A stretch of 64,000 nucleotides of DNA from Flavobacteriaceae bacterium CRH (GTDB taxonomy: Bacteria > Bacteroidota > Bacteroidia > Flavobacteriales > Flavobacteriaceae). Each line of letters begins with the position of its first letter. The stretch's first letter is position 1. The stretch is from contig LMAJ01000008.1 in NCBI GenBank assembly GCA_001507425.1, forward strand, positions 1 through 64,000. Reading direction: 5' to 3'. The notes under the pieces were generated by a model. That model ran no database searches and was not told the DNA's origin. It saw only the letters and a list, made by a program, of their open reading frames with translations. This document shows, piece after piece, positions 27,998 to 39,014 of this stretch. The translations under genes and the position numbers were made by a program.

Positions 27998-28669
27998 ATG
28001 ATAAATAACGAAGAATTTTTAGACGAAATAGGTGACAGTCATTTCAGCAGCAACGCAAAAAACCCTGTAAGACAGGATGCTTTTGACTTGAGTGATGAAG
28101 AAAAAATAGAAAGAATTAAAAAAGATGTCGAAAACATTCTTCAAACTCTTGGAATGGATTTGACGGATGACAGCATAAAAGGTACTCCAAACCGAGTAGC
28201 AAAAATGTTTGTTAAGGAGATTTTTGGTGGCCTTAACCCTGCAAAACAACCAAAAGCGTCAACTTTTGACAATAATTACAAATACGGTGAAATGTTGGTA
28301 GAAAAAAACATTACCGTTTATTCTACTTGCGAACACCATTTACTACCAATTATAGGACGCGCACACGTTGCTTATATTTCAAGCGGACGCGTTATTGGTT
28401 TGTCTAAAATGAACCGAATTGTTGAATATTACGCTAAAAGACCTCAGGTTCAGGAGCGTTTAACCATGCAAATCGTTCAGGAATTACAAAAAGCTTTAGG
28501 AACTGAAGATGTTGCCTGCGTTATCGATGCAAAACATCTTTGCGTAAACTCAAGAGGAATTAAAGATATCGAAAGCAGCACCGTAACATCTGAATTTGGT
28601 GGAAAATTCAAAGATCCGCAAACTAAAAGAGAGTTTCTTGATTATATTAAATTGGAAACACAATTCTAA
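27998..28669 (+). CDS. folE: GTP cyclohydrolase I
   Basis: A 223-residue enzyme that converts GTP to 7,8-dihydroneopterin triphosphate, first step of tetrahydrofolate synthesis. The zinc and catalytic motifs are visible: STCEHHLLPIIGRAHVAYI (Cys and His ligands) and KHLCVNSRGI (second Cys ligand and the catalytic loop). GLSKMNRIVEYYAKRPQVQE is also typical. The first 45 residues are a variable acidic extension. It is followed by a copy of the AAACGATTAAAC repeat rather than a terminator. Confidence 0.95.
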   Translation: MINNEEFLDEIGDSHFSSNAKNPVRQDAFDLSDEEKIERIKKDVENILQTLGMDLTDDSIKGTPNRVAKMFVKEIFGGLNPAKQPKASTFDNNYKYGEMLVEKNITVYSTCEHHLLPIIGRAHVAYISSGRVIGLSKMNRIVEYYAKRPQVQERLTMQIVQELQKALGTEDVACVIDAKHLCVNSRGIKDIESSTVTSEFGGKFKDPQTKREFLDYIKLETQF

Positions 28670-28678
28670 ATATCTGGT

Positions 28679-28746
28679 TAATCGTTTATTTGTTAAATTG
28701 TTTAATCGAAAACAGTTAAACAAATAAACGATCTAACGATTAAACC
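28679..28746. repeat. Repeat family AAACAAATAAACGATTAAAC, copy 2
   Basis: Between folE and the four-helix-bundle gene, ATCGTTTATTTGTT (28681-28694) and AACAAATAAACGAT (28719-28732) are a perfect 14-bp inverted pair, with further GTTTAATCG and CGATTAAAC words around them. Another copy lies on the other side of the four-helix-bundle gene. Confidence 0.8.
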
Positions 28747-28755
28747 AAAAAATGC

Positions 28756-29121
28756 ATGTATGTTTTTTCATTTGAAAAACTAGAGGTTTGGCAAAATGCA
28801 AGAATGTTTATTTTGGATATTTATAAATTAACTAGTAAATTTCCATCAAATGAATTATTCGGAATAACTTCTCAAATAAAAAGAAGCTCATCATCGATTG
28901 CTACTAATATTGCAGAAGGAACTTCGAGAAACACGAATAAAGATAAAGCTCATTTTTTAACGATCTCTTATTCATCAGCAATGGAAACTTTAAATCATTT
29001 AATTATATCTAAAGATTTAAATTATGTATCAGATACAGAATATGTAGAATCTCGTGAAAAAATTGAAAAAATTTGCAATCAGATAAATAGTTTAAAAAAA
29101 TACTATCTTTCTAAAGAATAA
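28756..29121 (+). CDS. Four-helix-bundle protein (23S rRNA intervening-sequence/Avd-like family)
   Basis: A 121-residue helical protein. FEKLEVWQNARMFILDIYKLTSKFP, then ITSQIKRSSSSIATNIAEGTSR, is the signature of the TIGR02436/S23 family first seen in rRNA intervening sequences and related to the Avd accessory protein of diversity-generating retroelements. The long basic surface suggests nucleic-acid contact. Here it is neither in an rRNA gene nor beside a reverse transcriptase; it sits alone between folE and cysS, bracketed by two copies of one intergenic repeat. That setting hints at an inserted cassette. Its function outside retroelements is unknown. Confidence 0.88.
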   Translation: MYVFSFEKLEVWQNARMFILDIYKLTSKFPSNELFGITSQIKRSSSSIATNIAEGTSRNTNKDKAHFLTISYSSAMETLNHLIISKDLNYVSDTEYVESREKIEKICNQINSLKKYYLSKE

Positions 29122-29146
29122 AACACGTTATAATAAAACGCCAAGT

Positions 29147-29211
29147 AATTAAACGGTTAGACAAATGAACAATTAAACAAATAACCGGTTAAACAAATAA
29201 ACGATTAAACA
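29147..29211. repeat. Repeat family AAACAAATAAACGATTAAAC, copy 3
   Basis: Directly before cysS, the block has three direct, slightly varied units of the form TTAAACAAATAAC-GGTTAAAC, ending with AAACAAATAAACGATTAAAC. It lies in the cysS leader and mirrors copy 2 on the far side of the four-helix-bundle gene. Confidence 0.8.
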
Positions 29212-29223
29212 GCAAAACTAAAT

Positions 29224-30702
29224 ATGCCATTATATACAACACAGCCTCTAAAAATATACAATTCACTTTCGGGTGAAAAAGAAAATTTCAAACCAATCCA
29301 TGAAGGAAATGTTGGAATGTATGTTTGTGGACCTACAGTTTATAGCAATGTACACTTAGGAAATGTGAGAACGTTTATGTCTTTTGACGTGATTTTCAGA
29401 TACTTTTTGCATCTTGACTATAAAGTGCGTTACGTTCGTAATATTACCGATGTTGGGCACATTGTAGATGATGTTGATGAAGGTGAAGATAAAATTGCCA
29501 AAAAAGCACGTTTAGAACAATTGGAACCAATGGAAGTTGTTCAACGTTATACCGTTGATTTTCATGACATTTTAAAGTCTTTCAACTTTTTACCACCAAG
29601 TATTGAGCCAACGGCTACGGGACATATTATTGAACAAATCGAAATCATCAAAAAAATTATCGATACCGGAATTGGTTATGAAGCTAACGGATCTGTTTAT
29701 TTTGATGTTGTAAAATACAACGAAACCAACAATTACGGAGTTTTAAGCGGCAGAAATATCGAAGACATGCTAGCCAACACCCGTGATCTTGATGGTCAGT
29801 CAGACAAAAGAAACCCACAGGATTTTGCCCTTTGGAAAAAAGCAGAACCAATACATATTATGAGATGGCCTTCGCCCTGGAGTGATGGTTTTCCGGGTTG
29901 GCATTTAGAATGTACAGCAATGAGTACCAAATATCTTGGTAACCATTTCGACATTCACGGAGGTGGAATGGATTTAAAATTCCCGCATCACGAATGTGAA
30001 ATTGCTCAAAACGAAGCTTGTACTGGACAATCTCCGGTAAATTACTGGATGCATGCCAATATGCTTACACTAAATGGTAAAAAAATGGCAAAGTCAACCG
30101 GAAATAATATTTTACCGGGCGAAATTTTAAGCGGGGATAATAACATTTTAAGCAAAGCTTTTTCAGCTTCCGTAACACGTTTCTTTATGTTACAGGCGCA
30201 TTACAGAAGTATATTGGATTTTTCTGATGATGCCATTGTTGCAGCCGAAAAAGGCTATAAAAGATTGATGGAAGCCGTTGATGCTTTACCAAATATTTCA
30301 GCAAGTGCAACAAGTTCAATAGATATTGCATCTTGGAAACAGTTGTCTTACGATGCTATGAACGACGATTTTAATACGCCAATTCTAATTGCGCAATTAT
30401 TTGAAGCAGTTCGTTTTATCAATTTATTGAAAGAAGGAAAAGAAACTATTTCTGCAGATGACTTAAAAACATTTACAACAGCAATGAATGCTTTTGTTTT
30501 TGATGTTTTAGGTTTGAGTGATGACAAAGCTGCTGATAGCAATAACGACAAATTAGAAGGTGTTGTAAACATGCTTATCGGAATGAGAAATCAGGCCAGA
30601 GCTGATAAAAACTTTGCACTTTCTGATCAAATTCGTGATCAGTTAATTGCTTTGGGAATTCAGTTGAAAGATGGTAAAGAAGGTACAAGTTTTTCAATAT
30701 AA
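29224..30702 (+). CDS. cysS: Cysteine--tRNA ligase
   Basis: Class I synthetase of 492 residues that charges tRNA-Cys. The zinc-binding cysteine and HIGH-type motif are in [20 protein letters not shown], further zinc ligands in WHLECTAMS and [10 protein letters not shown], and the KMSKS-type loop in KKMAKSTGN. The C-terminal part is the helical DALR-type anticodon-binding region. Length is usual for the family. It is the first gene of a cysS-yidD-lgt cluster on the plus strand. Confidence 0.97.
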   Translation: MPLYTTQPLKIYNSLSGEKENFKPIHEGNVGMYVCGPTVYSNVHLGNVRTFMSFDVIFRYFLHLDYKVRYVRNITDVGHIVDDVDEGEDKIAKKARLEQLEPMEVVQRYTVDFHDILKSFNFLPPSIEPTATGHIIEQIEIIKKIIDTGIGYEANGSVYFDVVKYNETNNYGVLSGRNIEDMLANTRDLDGQSDKRNPQDFALWKKAEPIHIMRWPSPWSDGFPGWHLECTAMSTKYLGNHFDIHGGGMDLKFPHHECEIAQNEACTGQSPVNYWMHANMLTLNGKKMAKSTGNNILPGEILSGDNNILSKAFSASVTRFFMLQAHYRSILDFSDDAIVAAEKGYKRLMEAVDALPNISASATSSIDIASWKQLSYDAMNDDFNTPILIAQLFEAVRFINLLKEGKETISADDLKTFTTAMNAFVFDVLGLSDDKAADSNNDKLEGVVNMLIGMRNQARADKNFALSDQIRDQLIALGIQLKDGKEGTSFSI

Positions 30703-30724
30703 TAAATTCAATTTCTAATAAACC

Positions 30725-30964
30725 ATGAAAGTAATTACTCCATTTGTTTTATTAGTTCGTTTTTATCAAACCGCTATTTCACCATTCACGCCGGCAAGTT
30801 GCAGGTTCGAACCAACCTGTTCTACCTATATGATTCAGGCATTACAAATGCACGGATTGTTTTATGGCGGTTATTTAGGAATAAAACGCATTTTGAGCTG
30901 TCATCCTTGGGGAAGAACCGGATACGATCCTGTTCCTGAAAAGGAATGTTCGCATAAAGATTAA
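30725..30964 (+). CDS. yidD: Membrane protein insertion efficiency factor YidD
   Basis: A 79-residue protein with the complete YidD pattern: [39 protein letters not shown] and GYDPVPEKE. YidD is thought to be peripheral on the inner membrane and to help YidC insert proteins. It begins 22 bases after cysS and precedes lgt, so it is probably cotranscribed with both. Elsewhere the gene more often lies beside rnpA and yidC, so the place is slightly unusual but common in Flavobacteria. Confidence 0.93.
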   Translation: MKVITPFVLLVRFYQTAISPFTPASCRFEPTCSTYMIQALQMHGLFYGGYLGIKRILSCHPWGRTGYDPVPEKECSHKD

Positions 30965-31024
30965 CTTTAAATAAAGACTTACTCTGTTTTTAATATTTAT
31001 TTTTACCATACAAAACAATATCAT

Positions 31025-31957
31025 ATGACACAAGCTTTAAATATCATTTGGAATCCTTCAGAAGGAATTGACTTAGGATTTTTCATGATTCGCTACTATA
31101 GTTTAATGTTCGTAATCGCCTTTGGATTAGGCTGGTTTATAATGAAAAAGATTTTCGAACGTGAGAATGAACCTCTTGATAAATTAGATTCTCTATTTGT
31201 CTGGACTGTTTTAGCTACTTTAATTGGTGCTCGTTTAGGTCATGTTTTATTTTATGATTGGGAATACTTCAGAAATCATTTACTTGAAATCTTTTTACCT
31301 TTTAAATTCGAACCAAAATTTGAATTCACAGGTTTCCAGGGATTAGCAAGTCACGGTGCTGCAATTTCGATTATTGTTGCGATGTATTTTTACAGTAAAA
31401 TGATTTTGAAACGTTCATTATTATGGATTTTAGATCGTGTTGTAATTCCGGTTGCAAGTGGTGCTATATTTGTTCGTTTAGGAAACTTCTTCAATTCTGA
31501 AATTATTGGGCATGAAACTACATCTGCCTTTGGAATTCGTTTTTTACACGATCAATTCAGTAAATCTGAAGCCGTAAATGCAACTCAAATTGCAAACCCA
31601 AAAGATGCTTATACAGCCATCGCAACAGATCCTAAATTTGCTGATTTACTGGCTCAGGTTCCTGCAAAACACCCTACTCAATTATACGAAGGATTTTGCT
31701 ACATCTTTGTATTTGCAATCTTATACTTCTTATACTGGAAAACAAATGCGAGACTTAGATCAGGATATTTATTCGGATTGTTTTTAGTGCTTTTGTTCCT
31801 AGTTCGTTTTATCGTTGAGTTTGTAAAAGAAAGCCAAGGCGGTTTTGAAAGCGAATTAGGCTTATTCTCAACAGGACAATGGCTGAGTATACCTTTTATC
31901 ATTATCGGACTTTTCTTTGTCATTAGAGCCAAAAGAAATCCTTTAGCAGCTTCTTAA
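31025..31957 (+). CDS. lgt: Prolipoprotein diacylglyceryl transferase
   Basis: A 310-residue inner-membrane enzyme that moves diacylglycerol from phosphatidylglycerol to the lipobox cysteine, needed for the many lipoproteins here. It has about seven membrane segments. The conserved FQGLASHGAAISI region (catalytic His) and the Lgt signature VRLGNFFNSEIIG are present, as is HPTQLYEG near the C-terminus. It carries about 35 extra residues between the signature and HPTQLYE (DQFSKSEAVNATQIANPKDA ...), a Bacteroidetes-type insertion in a periplasmic loop. It ends at a hairpin shared with the converging gene. Confidence 0.95.
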   Translation: MTQALNIIWNPSEGIDLGFFMIRYYSLMFVIAFGLGWFIMKKIFERENEPLDKLDSLFVWTVLATLIGARLGHVLFYDWEYFRNHLLEIFLPFKFEPKFEFTGFQGLASHGAAISIIVAMYFYSKMILKRSLLWILDRVVIPVASGAIFVRLGNFFNSEIIGHETTSAFGIRFLHDQFSKSEAVNATQIANPKDAYTAIATDPKFADLLAQVPAKHPTQLYEGFCYIFVFAILYFLYWKTNARLRSGYLFGLFLVLLFLVRFIVEFVKESQGGFESELGLFSTGQWLSIPFIIIGLFFVIRAKRNPLAAS

Positions 31958-31985
31958 AATTTGAAATATAAAAGTTTAAAAATAC

Positions 31986-32018
31986 AAAGCCCGATATCAT
32001 AAGATGTCGGGCTTTTTT
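31986..32018. terminator. Bidirectional terminator between lgt and the PagL-like gene
   Basis: AAAGCCCGATATC pairs with GATGTCGGGCTTT (one G-T pair) over loop ATAA, with a T-tract on the plus side. It sits between two converging genes and can serve both. Confidence 0.75.
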
Positions 32019-32634
32019 ATAGAGAATATGAAACTCCAATTTCGATATTTTTAGTATTATAACCTGCATTGCTATTTCCTAAACCAGCGTTTGAAACGTG
32101 GCGGATAACTGGTCTAATATCAAATTCCATTTTTTGACATTTTACAGAAAAACCAATCGCCAAAACATCAGCAAAAGCAAAACCTTCAGACATTCTTTCT
32201 GTTTCGGTATCTGTAATCATCGGCCCCACACTTCCTAAAACATAAAAAGAACAACTTTTATTAATAGGTTTTCTGATCAAAAAACCAATATTTAAAACAT
32301 ATTCATGAATATCCTTTAACTGCGTGTATTTTACTCTCTTTTCAACATAATCCGGATCTTCCGGTTTTACAAAATAGAAATTCAATAATTGATGTCTCGC
32401 AAAATTAACTTCAGGCTGAAGTAAAATTTCATATTCAAAATGTTTTGTTTTCTTTACTTCATAATACAATTGCAGTTTATAAAAATGATTTGTAAAGGTG
32501 TAATCTTTATTCTTGAATTCACTTCCAAATCCATAATTAAATCCAATAGCAAAATTACTTTGCTTTTCTTGCGCATGCATATTAAACAAACATAAAAGAA
32601 ACAACAATAAGCCAAACAAAACTTTTCTAATCAT
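32017..32634 (-). CDS. PagL-like acyloxyacyl hydrolase (lipid A deacylase family)
   Basis: A 205-residue outer-membrane protein: signal peptide (LFGLLLFLLCLFNMHAQ) and a small beta-barrel. Near the C-terminus RHVSNAGLGNSNAGYN carries the H-x-S arrangement of PagL enzymes, here His179 and Ser181; Glu198 is a candidate third residue, somewhat further along than in the Pseudomonas enzyme. PagL removes a 3-O-linked acyl chain from lipid A. The gene is single, converging with lgt. It might be an inactive relative if the glutamate does not align. Family assignment is by motif, moderately sure. Confidence 0.7.
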   Translation of the reverse strand: MIRKVLFGLLLFLLCLFNMHAQEKQSNFAIGFNYGFGSEFKNKDYTFTNHFYKLQLYYEVKKTKHFEYEILLQPEVNFARHQLLNFYFVKPEDPDYVEKRVKYTQLKDIHEYVLNIGFLIRKPINKSCSFYVLGSVGPMITDTETERMSEGFAFADVLAIGFSVKCQKMEFDIRPVIRHVSNAGLGNSNAGYNTKNIEIGVSYSL

Positions 32635-32667
32635 AAACCGCTTTTAATTATTTAAATATAGCACAAA

Positions 32668-32697
32668 AAAAAGATCCAACTTTCGTTGGATCTTTTT
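32668..32697 (-). terminator. Terminator of secDF
   Basis: AAAAAGATCCAAC and GTTGGATCTTTTT form a 13-bp stem with a 4-base loop. Read on the minus strand, the stem is followed by eight T residues, so it stops secDF transcripts. Confidence 0.85.
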
Positions 32698-32716
32698 AAA
32701 TATGTTTAAGCAATAT

Positions 32717-35692
32717 TTATGCTTGATTATGCTTGTCTTCAATAGTGTGTTTGTCATCTTTAGAAATCGTATCAACCAATACTGGTGTTGCGATAAATAA
32801 TGATGAATAAGTACCTACAACAATACCAACTAACATCGCGAAGATAAATCCTCTAATTGATTCTCCACCAAAGATAAACATTGTTAACAATACAATAATC
32901 ATCATTAATGAAGTATTCAACGTTCTAGATAATGTAGTATTAATAGATGCGTTTACGATATCTTCGAAAGTTCCTTTACGGTTTCCGATAATAAACTCTC
33001 TAATTCTATCAAATACAATTACAGTATCGTTCATTGAGTATCCAATTACAGTAAGAATCGCAGCGATAAAGTGCTGATCCATTTCCATGTGGAAAGGCAT
33101 GAATTTATAACATAAAGAGTAGATTCCTAATACAAAGATTACGTCATGCGCAACAGCTGCAATCGCACCTAATGAATATTGCCATTTACGGAAAGATACC
33201 ATTAAGTATAAGAAGATCGCTGCCATAGCACCAAGAACTGCCCAGTATGAGTTTGTTTTAATATCTTCAGAGATAGAAGCTCCAACTTTAGAAGCTTGTA
33301 AAACTCCAACTGTCTTACCATCATAAGTATTCGTGAATTTGTCATAAGAAGTATTAGGATAATATTTCTTTAACGCATCATATAATTTTTGATTTACTTC
33401 AGCATCAACAGCTACTCCATCTTCTTGGATTTTGTATTTTGTTGTGATTTTCAATTGATCGTCATCACCTAAAATTTTAGCTTCAACCGGAGTTCCAAAT
33501 GCAGCAGATAATTCATCTGAAACTACAGTTGCATCAACTGGTTTTTCAAACTTAACCTGGAAAGTTCTTCCTCCAACAAAATCAACACCTTCATCTAATC
33601 CGTTAATGAAGAAGATAGAAGTTAAACTTACTACAACTACAATTGAAGAGAAAATATAAGTAAATTTCTTGATTTTGATAAAATCAAAGTGGAAATTAGT
33701 AAACCAGTTTTTAGTAATATTTGTAGAAAAAGTTAAATCAGCTTTTCCAGCAATATTTCTGTCAATAAAAATTCTGGCGATAAAAATTGATGTAAACATT
33801 GAAGTTACAATACCAATTAATAAAGTTAAAGCAAAACCTTTAATTGGTCCTGTTCCAAAAATAAACAAGATTGCCCCAGTTAAAACGTGTGTTACGTTCG
33901 CATCAATAATAGAACGCATTGCACCATGCCATCCGTAAGATGTAGCAACTGCTTCAGCTAATGATTTACCTTCACGCAATTCCTCTTTTGCTCTTTCAAA
34001 TATAATAATATTCGCATCTACCGCTGTACCTAATGTTAATACGATACCTGCAATACCTGGCAATGTTAATACAAAACCAAAACTTGCCATAATTCCGAAT
34101 AAGAAAAGTAAGTTTAATAATAAGGCAAGATTAGCATATAAACCAGCTTTACCATAATAGAACACCATCCATAAACAAACTAATAAAAATCCTAATACAG
34201 AAGAGATTGTTCCTGCATCAATTGCAGCCTGACCTAAAGATGGTCCTACAACTGTTGATTGAATAATATCTGCAGAAGCCGGTAATTTACCTGCATTTAA
34301 TACGTTAGCTAAATCTTTAGTTTCAGCTACATCAAAAGAACCTGTAATTTCTGATCTTCCTCCTGCGATTGGACCACTAGTTACTCCAGGTGCAGAATAT
34401 ACAATGTTATCTAAAACAATAGCGATATAACTTTTTTGAGAAAAAGCTCTTCCTGTTAATTCTTCCCAAACTTTAGCTCCCTGACTGTTCATTTGCATAG
34501 AAACAGCTGGTTTACCCATTTGGTCAAATGTATCTTTTGCATCAGTTACAAGACCACCATTCATTGCTGGTACATTGTCTCTGTTTCCTTTTAAAGCATA
34601 TAATTCAACAACTTCAATATCTTTTTGTTTAGCGTCTTTTATAGTAGTTGGTTTACTCCATACAAATTTTGCATAATGTTGGTCCGGTCCTAATAAAACT
34701 CTGATATCAGCTCTTTTAAAATATGCATTTACACTAACAGTATCTTTTGGTGCAAAGTAACCTAAAACTGGTCCGCCACCCTGACCTAAAATTTTGTCAA
34801 ATAAAGGATTATTTCCTTTTTTAGCTTCAGTAGAATCTTTAGTATCAGTTAATAAAGCATTCAATGAATCTTTAGCAACTGTTTTAGTTTCTTTTGTTTT
34901 GATTTCAGTCTTTTTTAGCGCTTCGTTAGCAGCTACTAAAAAGTTTCCGATTTCTTCCATTTTATAAGTTTCCCAAAACTCTAATTGAGCTTTACCACCT
35001 AATAATTTTTTAATCCTGTCCACATCTTTAGCACCAGGAAGTTCTACTAAAATTCTTCCGGAAGAAGCACCTAATTTTTGAATATTTGGTTGTGTTACTC
35101 CAAATTTATCGATACGCTCTCTTAATACTTTATAAGCACTTTCGATAGACTCATCAACTTTTTTTCTAATAACTTTTTGCGCTTGTGCATCAGTCATTTC
35201 AAAAGCAATTCCACCTTCTCCTTGCAAGTTTCTGTTAGCAAAAATTTCTGGAGAAGCTAATTTCTTAGTTCCATTTGAGTTTGCATCAAAAGCTTCAAAA
35301 AACTTATCTAAGTAAGTTTTGTTTCCTTCTAAATTTGCAGTTGCATCAGCTAAAGATTTATTAAATACCGGATCTTTAGAATTGTTTGCTAATCCTTTTA
35401 AAACATCTTTGATAGAAATTTGAAGAATAACGTTGATTCCTCCTTCTAAGTCAAGACCTTTATTGATTTGTTTGTTTTTTACTTCGTTATAAGTAAAATC
35501 CGTAAATCCAAGATTGAACACTTTTTCTTTACCAATAGAATCTAAATATTTTAGCTCTTTGTCAGGATTATCTCCTGCAATAGCTTTAGCTTCACTTTTG
35601 ACATTACTTGCCACATAAGTGAACGAAAGTTGGTAAATACTTACCAATGCAAATAGAATTGCGAAAAATTTAATAAGTCCTTTATTCTGCAT
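32717..35692 (-). CDS. secDF: Protein translocase subunit SecDF (fused)
   Basis: A 991-residue inner-membrane protein that uses the proton gradient to assist Sec export. The SecD half starts with one membrane helix and a large periplasmic part including DLEGGINVILQI, then GTAVDANIIIFERAKEELREG. The SecF half begins near residue 680 with DEGVDFVGGRTFQVKF and has GYSMNDTVIVFDRIREF. Fusion of SecD and SecF into one chain is normal in Bacteroidetes. There is an extra lysine/threonine-rich insertion in the first periplasmic region (TKETKTVAKDSLNALLTDTK). It is a single gene with promoter and terminator. Confidence 0.96.
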   Translation of the reverse strand: MQNKGLIKFFAILFALVSIYQLSFTYVASNVKSEAKAIAGDNPDKELKYLDSIGKEKVFNLGFTDFTYNEVKNKQINKGLDLEGGINVILQISIKDVLKGLANNSKDPVFNKSLADATANLEGNKTYLDKFFEAFDANSNGTKKLASPEIFANRNLQGEGGIAFEMTDAQAQKVIRKKVDESIESAYKVLRERIDKFGVTQPNIQKLGASSGRILVELPGAKDVDRIKKLLGGKAQLEFWETYKMEEIGNFLVAANEALKKTEIKTKETKTVAKDSLNALLTDTKDSTEAKKGNNPLFDKILGQGGGPVLGYFAPKDTVSVNAYFKRADIRVLLGPDQHYAKFVWSKPTTIKDAKQKDIEVVELYALKGNRDNVPAMNGGLVTDAKDTFDQMGKPAVSMQMNSQGAKVWEELTGRAFSQKSYIAIVLDNIVYSAPGVTSGPIAGGRSEITGSFDVAETKDLANVLNAGKLPASADIIQSTVVGPSLGQAAIDAGTISSVLGFLLVCLWMVFYYGKAGLYANLALLLNLLFLFGIMASFGFVLTLPGIAGIVLTLGTAVDANIIIFERAKEELREGKSLAEAVATSYGWHGAMRSIIDANVTHVLTGAILFIFGTGPIKGFALTLLIGIVTSMFTSIFIARIFIDRNIAGKADLTFSTNITKNWFTNFHFDFIKIKKFTYIFSSIVVVVSLTSIFFINGLDEGVDFVGGRTFQVKFEKPVDATVVSDELSAAFGTPVEAKILGDDDQLKITTKYKIQEDGVAVDAEVNQKLYDALKKYYPNTSYDKFTNTYDGKTVGVLQASKVGASISEDIKTNSYWAVLGAMAAIFLYLMVSFRKWQYSLGAIAAVAHDVIFVLGIYSLCYKFMPFHMEMDQHFIAAILTVIGYSMNDTVIVFDRIREFIIGNRKGTFEDIVNASINTTLSRTLNTSLMMIIVLLTMFIFGGESIRGFIFAMLVGIVVGTYSSLFIATPVLVDTISKDDKHTIEDKHNQA

Positions 35693-35819
35693 TATTACTA
35701 AAAATTAATTATGTTTTATAGTTTGTTTTTGTTTTAAAGTCCCATAAAATAAGCCCTGATATGAGTTTTTAAAACTAAAAAATCGAGATCACGAATTACA
35801 GCATTTTTTTTAAACCGAG

Positions 35820-35850
35820 CAAATATATAATTCTCGAAAAGATTAACCAA
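35820..35850 (-). promoter_or_regulatory. Candidate secDF promoter
   Basis: On the minus strand TTGG is followed after 19 bases by TATATTTG (35820-35827), a full -7 match with a 3-of-4 match at the -33 element. It would give a leader of about 120 bases. Confidence 0.5.
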
Positions 35851-35875
35851 TTTATTTATTAATTAATCTTAAAAA

Positions 35876-35899
35876 AAAGACTGCAAAAGTGCAGTCTTT
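35876..35899 (-). terminator. Terminator of mdh
   Basis: AAAGACTGCA pairs with TGCAGTCTTT over a 4-base loop. Read on the minus strand, it runs into a long T-tract, so it ends mdh transcription. Confidence 0.8.
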
Positions 35900-35919
35900 C
35901 CTTTTTTTTTCGAAAATCG

Positions 35920-36855
35920 TTATACTAAAATCGATTTTAGAGCATCATTCATTCCACGAACAGCATCTGCACTTTTTGCAAACAATGCCTTTTCCTGGTC
36001 GTTTAATTGAATGTCCAGAATTTCTTCTACCCCGTTTTTACCAATTATACAAGGTACCCCAATACAAATATCATTTTGACCATATTCTCCTTCTACAAAA
36101 ACAGAACAAGCAATCATTTTCTTTTGATCATTTAAAATACTATCAACCAAATATGCTACAGAAGCTCCTGGAGCATACCATGCTGAAGTTCCTAAAAGAC
36201 CTGTAAGCGTTGCTCCGCCTACCATAGTATCCGCAGCTACTTTTTGCAAAGCTTCTTCTGAAAGAAATTCAGTAACCGGAATTCCGTTATAAGATGCCAA
36301 ACGTGTTAACGGAATCATGGTTGTATCTCCATGACCTCCAATTACCATTGCAGAGATATCATTTGCAGGTTTATCTAAAGCCAAAGACAAATAAGTTCTG
36401 AAACGTGAGCTGTCTAACGCACCTCCCATACCTATAATTCTGTTTTTTGGCACTCCGGTTGCTTTCAAAGCTAAATAGGTCATCGTATCCATCGGATTAG
36501 AAACTACAACTATTATGGTGTCCGGTGAATATTTTAATACGTTTTCAGCAACTGTTTTTACAATTCCTGCATTTATACCTATAAGTTCTTCGCGAGTCAT
36601 TCCCGGCTTTCTCGGAATTCCTGATGTAATAACCACTACATCACTTCCTGCCGTTTTAGAATAATCGTTTGTTACACCAGATACTCTGGTATTAAACCCA
36701 GTATTTGTTGCACATTGTGTAATATCTAATGCTTTCCCTTCGGCAAAACCTTCTTTAATATCCAACAACACTACTTCACTGGCAATTCCTCTATAAGAAA
36801 TAACATCAGCACATGTAGCTCCAACATTTCCTGCTCCTACAATGGTAACTTTCAT
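35920..36855 (-). CDS. mdh: Malate dehydrogenase
   Basis: A 311-residue NAD-dependent malate dehydrogenase of the LDH-like type, tricarboxylic acid cycle. The N-terminal dinucleotide fold starts VTIVGAGNVGATCADV; the substrate-loop arginines are in GIPRKPGMTREELIG, NPMDTMTY follows, and the catalytic histidine is in GGHGDTTMIP. The length is standard. It is preceded on the minus strand by gyrB, 96 bases away across a repeat copy, so the two are probably separate units. Ends at the hairpin 35876-35899. Confidence 0.96.
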   Translation of the reverse strand: MKVTIVGAGNVGATCADVISYRGIASEVVLLDIKEGFAEGKALDITQCATNTGFNTRVSGVTNDYSKTAGSDVVVITSGIPRKPGMTREELIGINAGIVKTVAENVLKYSPDTIIVVVSNPMDTMTYLALKATGVPKNRIIGMGGALDSSRFRTYLSLALDKPANDISAMVIGGHGDTTMIPLTRLASYNGIPVTEFLSEEALQKVAADTMVGGATLTGLLGTSAWYAPGASVAYLVDSILNDQKKMIACSVFVEGEYGQNDICIGVPCIIGKNGVEEILDIQLNDQEKALFAKSADAVRGMNDALKSILV

Positions 36856-36884
36856 ATTTTATACTTTATCGGTTATTTTTTTAT

Positions 36885-36949
36885 GTTTATTTGTCCAATC
36901 ATTTATTTGATCAATCGATTAAACGGTTAAACAAATAAACAACTAAACC
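36885..36949. repeat. Repeat family AAACAAATAAACGATTAAAC, copy 4
   Basis: Between gyrB and mdh, ATTTATTTGATCAATCGATTAAAC followed by GGTTAAACAAATAAAC repeats the words found at 18006, 28679 and 29147, again with imperfect inverted halves. No open frame and no convincing T-tract. Confidence 0.75.
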
Positions 36950-36951
36950 TT

Positions 36952-38922
<1,971 letters not shown>

Positions 38923-38930
38923 CTAACACG

Positions 38931-38938
38931 CAAATATA
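38931..38938 (-). promoter_or_regulatory. Candidate -7 element of gyrB
   Basis: Minus strand TATATTTG, a full TANNTTTG match 39 bases before the gyrB start. No TTTG at the standard upstream distance, so only half the promoter is supported. Confidence 0.4.
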
Positions 38939-39014
38939 TAAAAACGCAAATTATATATCCGTTAAAATCCCATATAAAGCTTGTAAGTTATTAACACAAT
39001 TGTATGAAAAACCA

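Noticed and set aside
29147..29211. CRISPR-like or attachment-site repeats before cysS
   Set aside because: The units are degenerate and contiguous, and no integrase or phage gene is near; treated as an intergenic repeat family.
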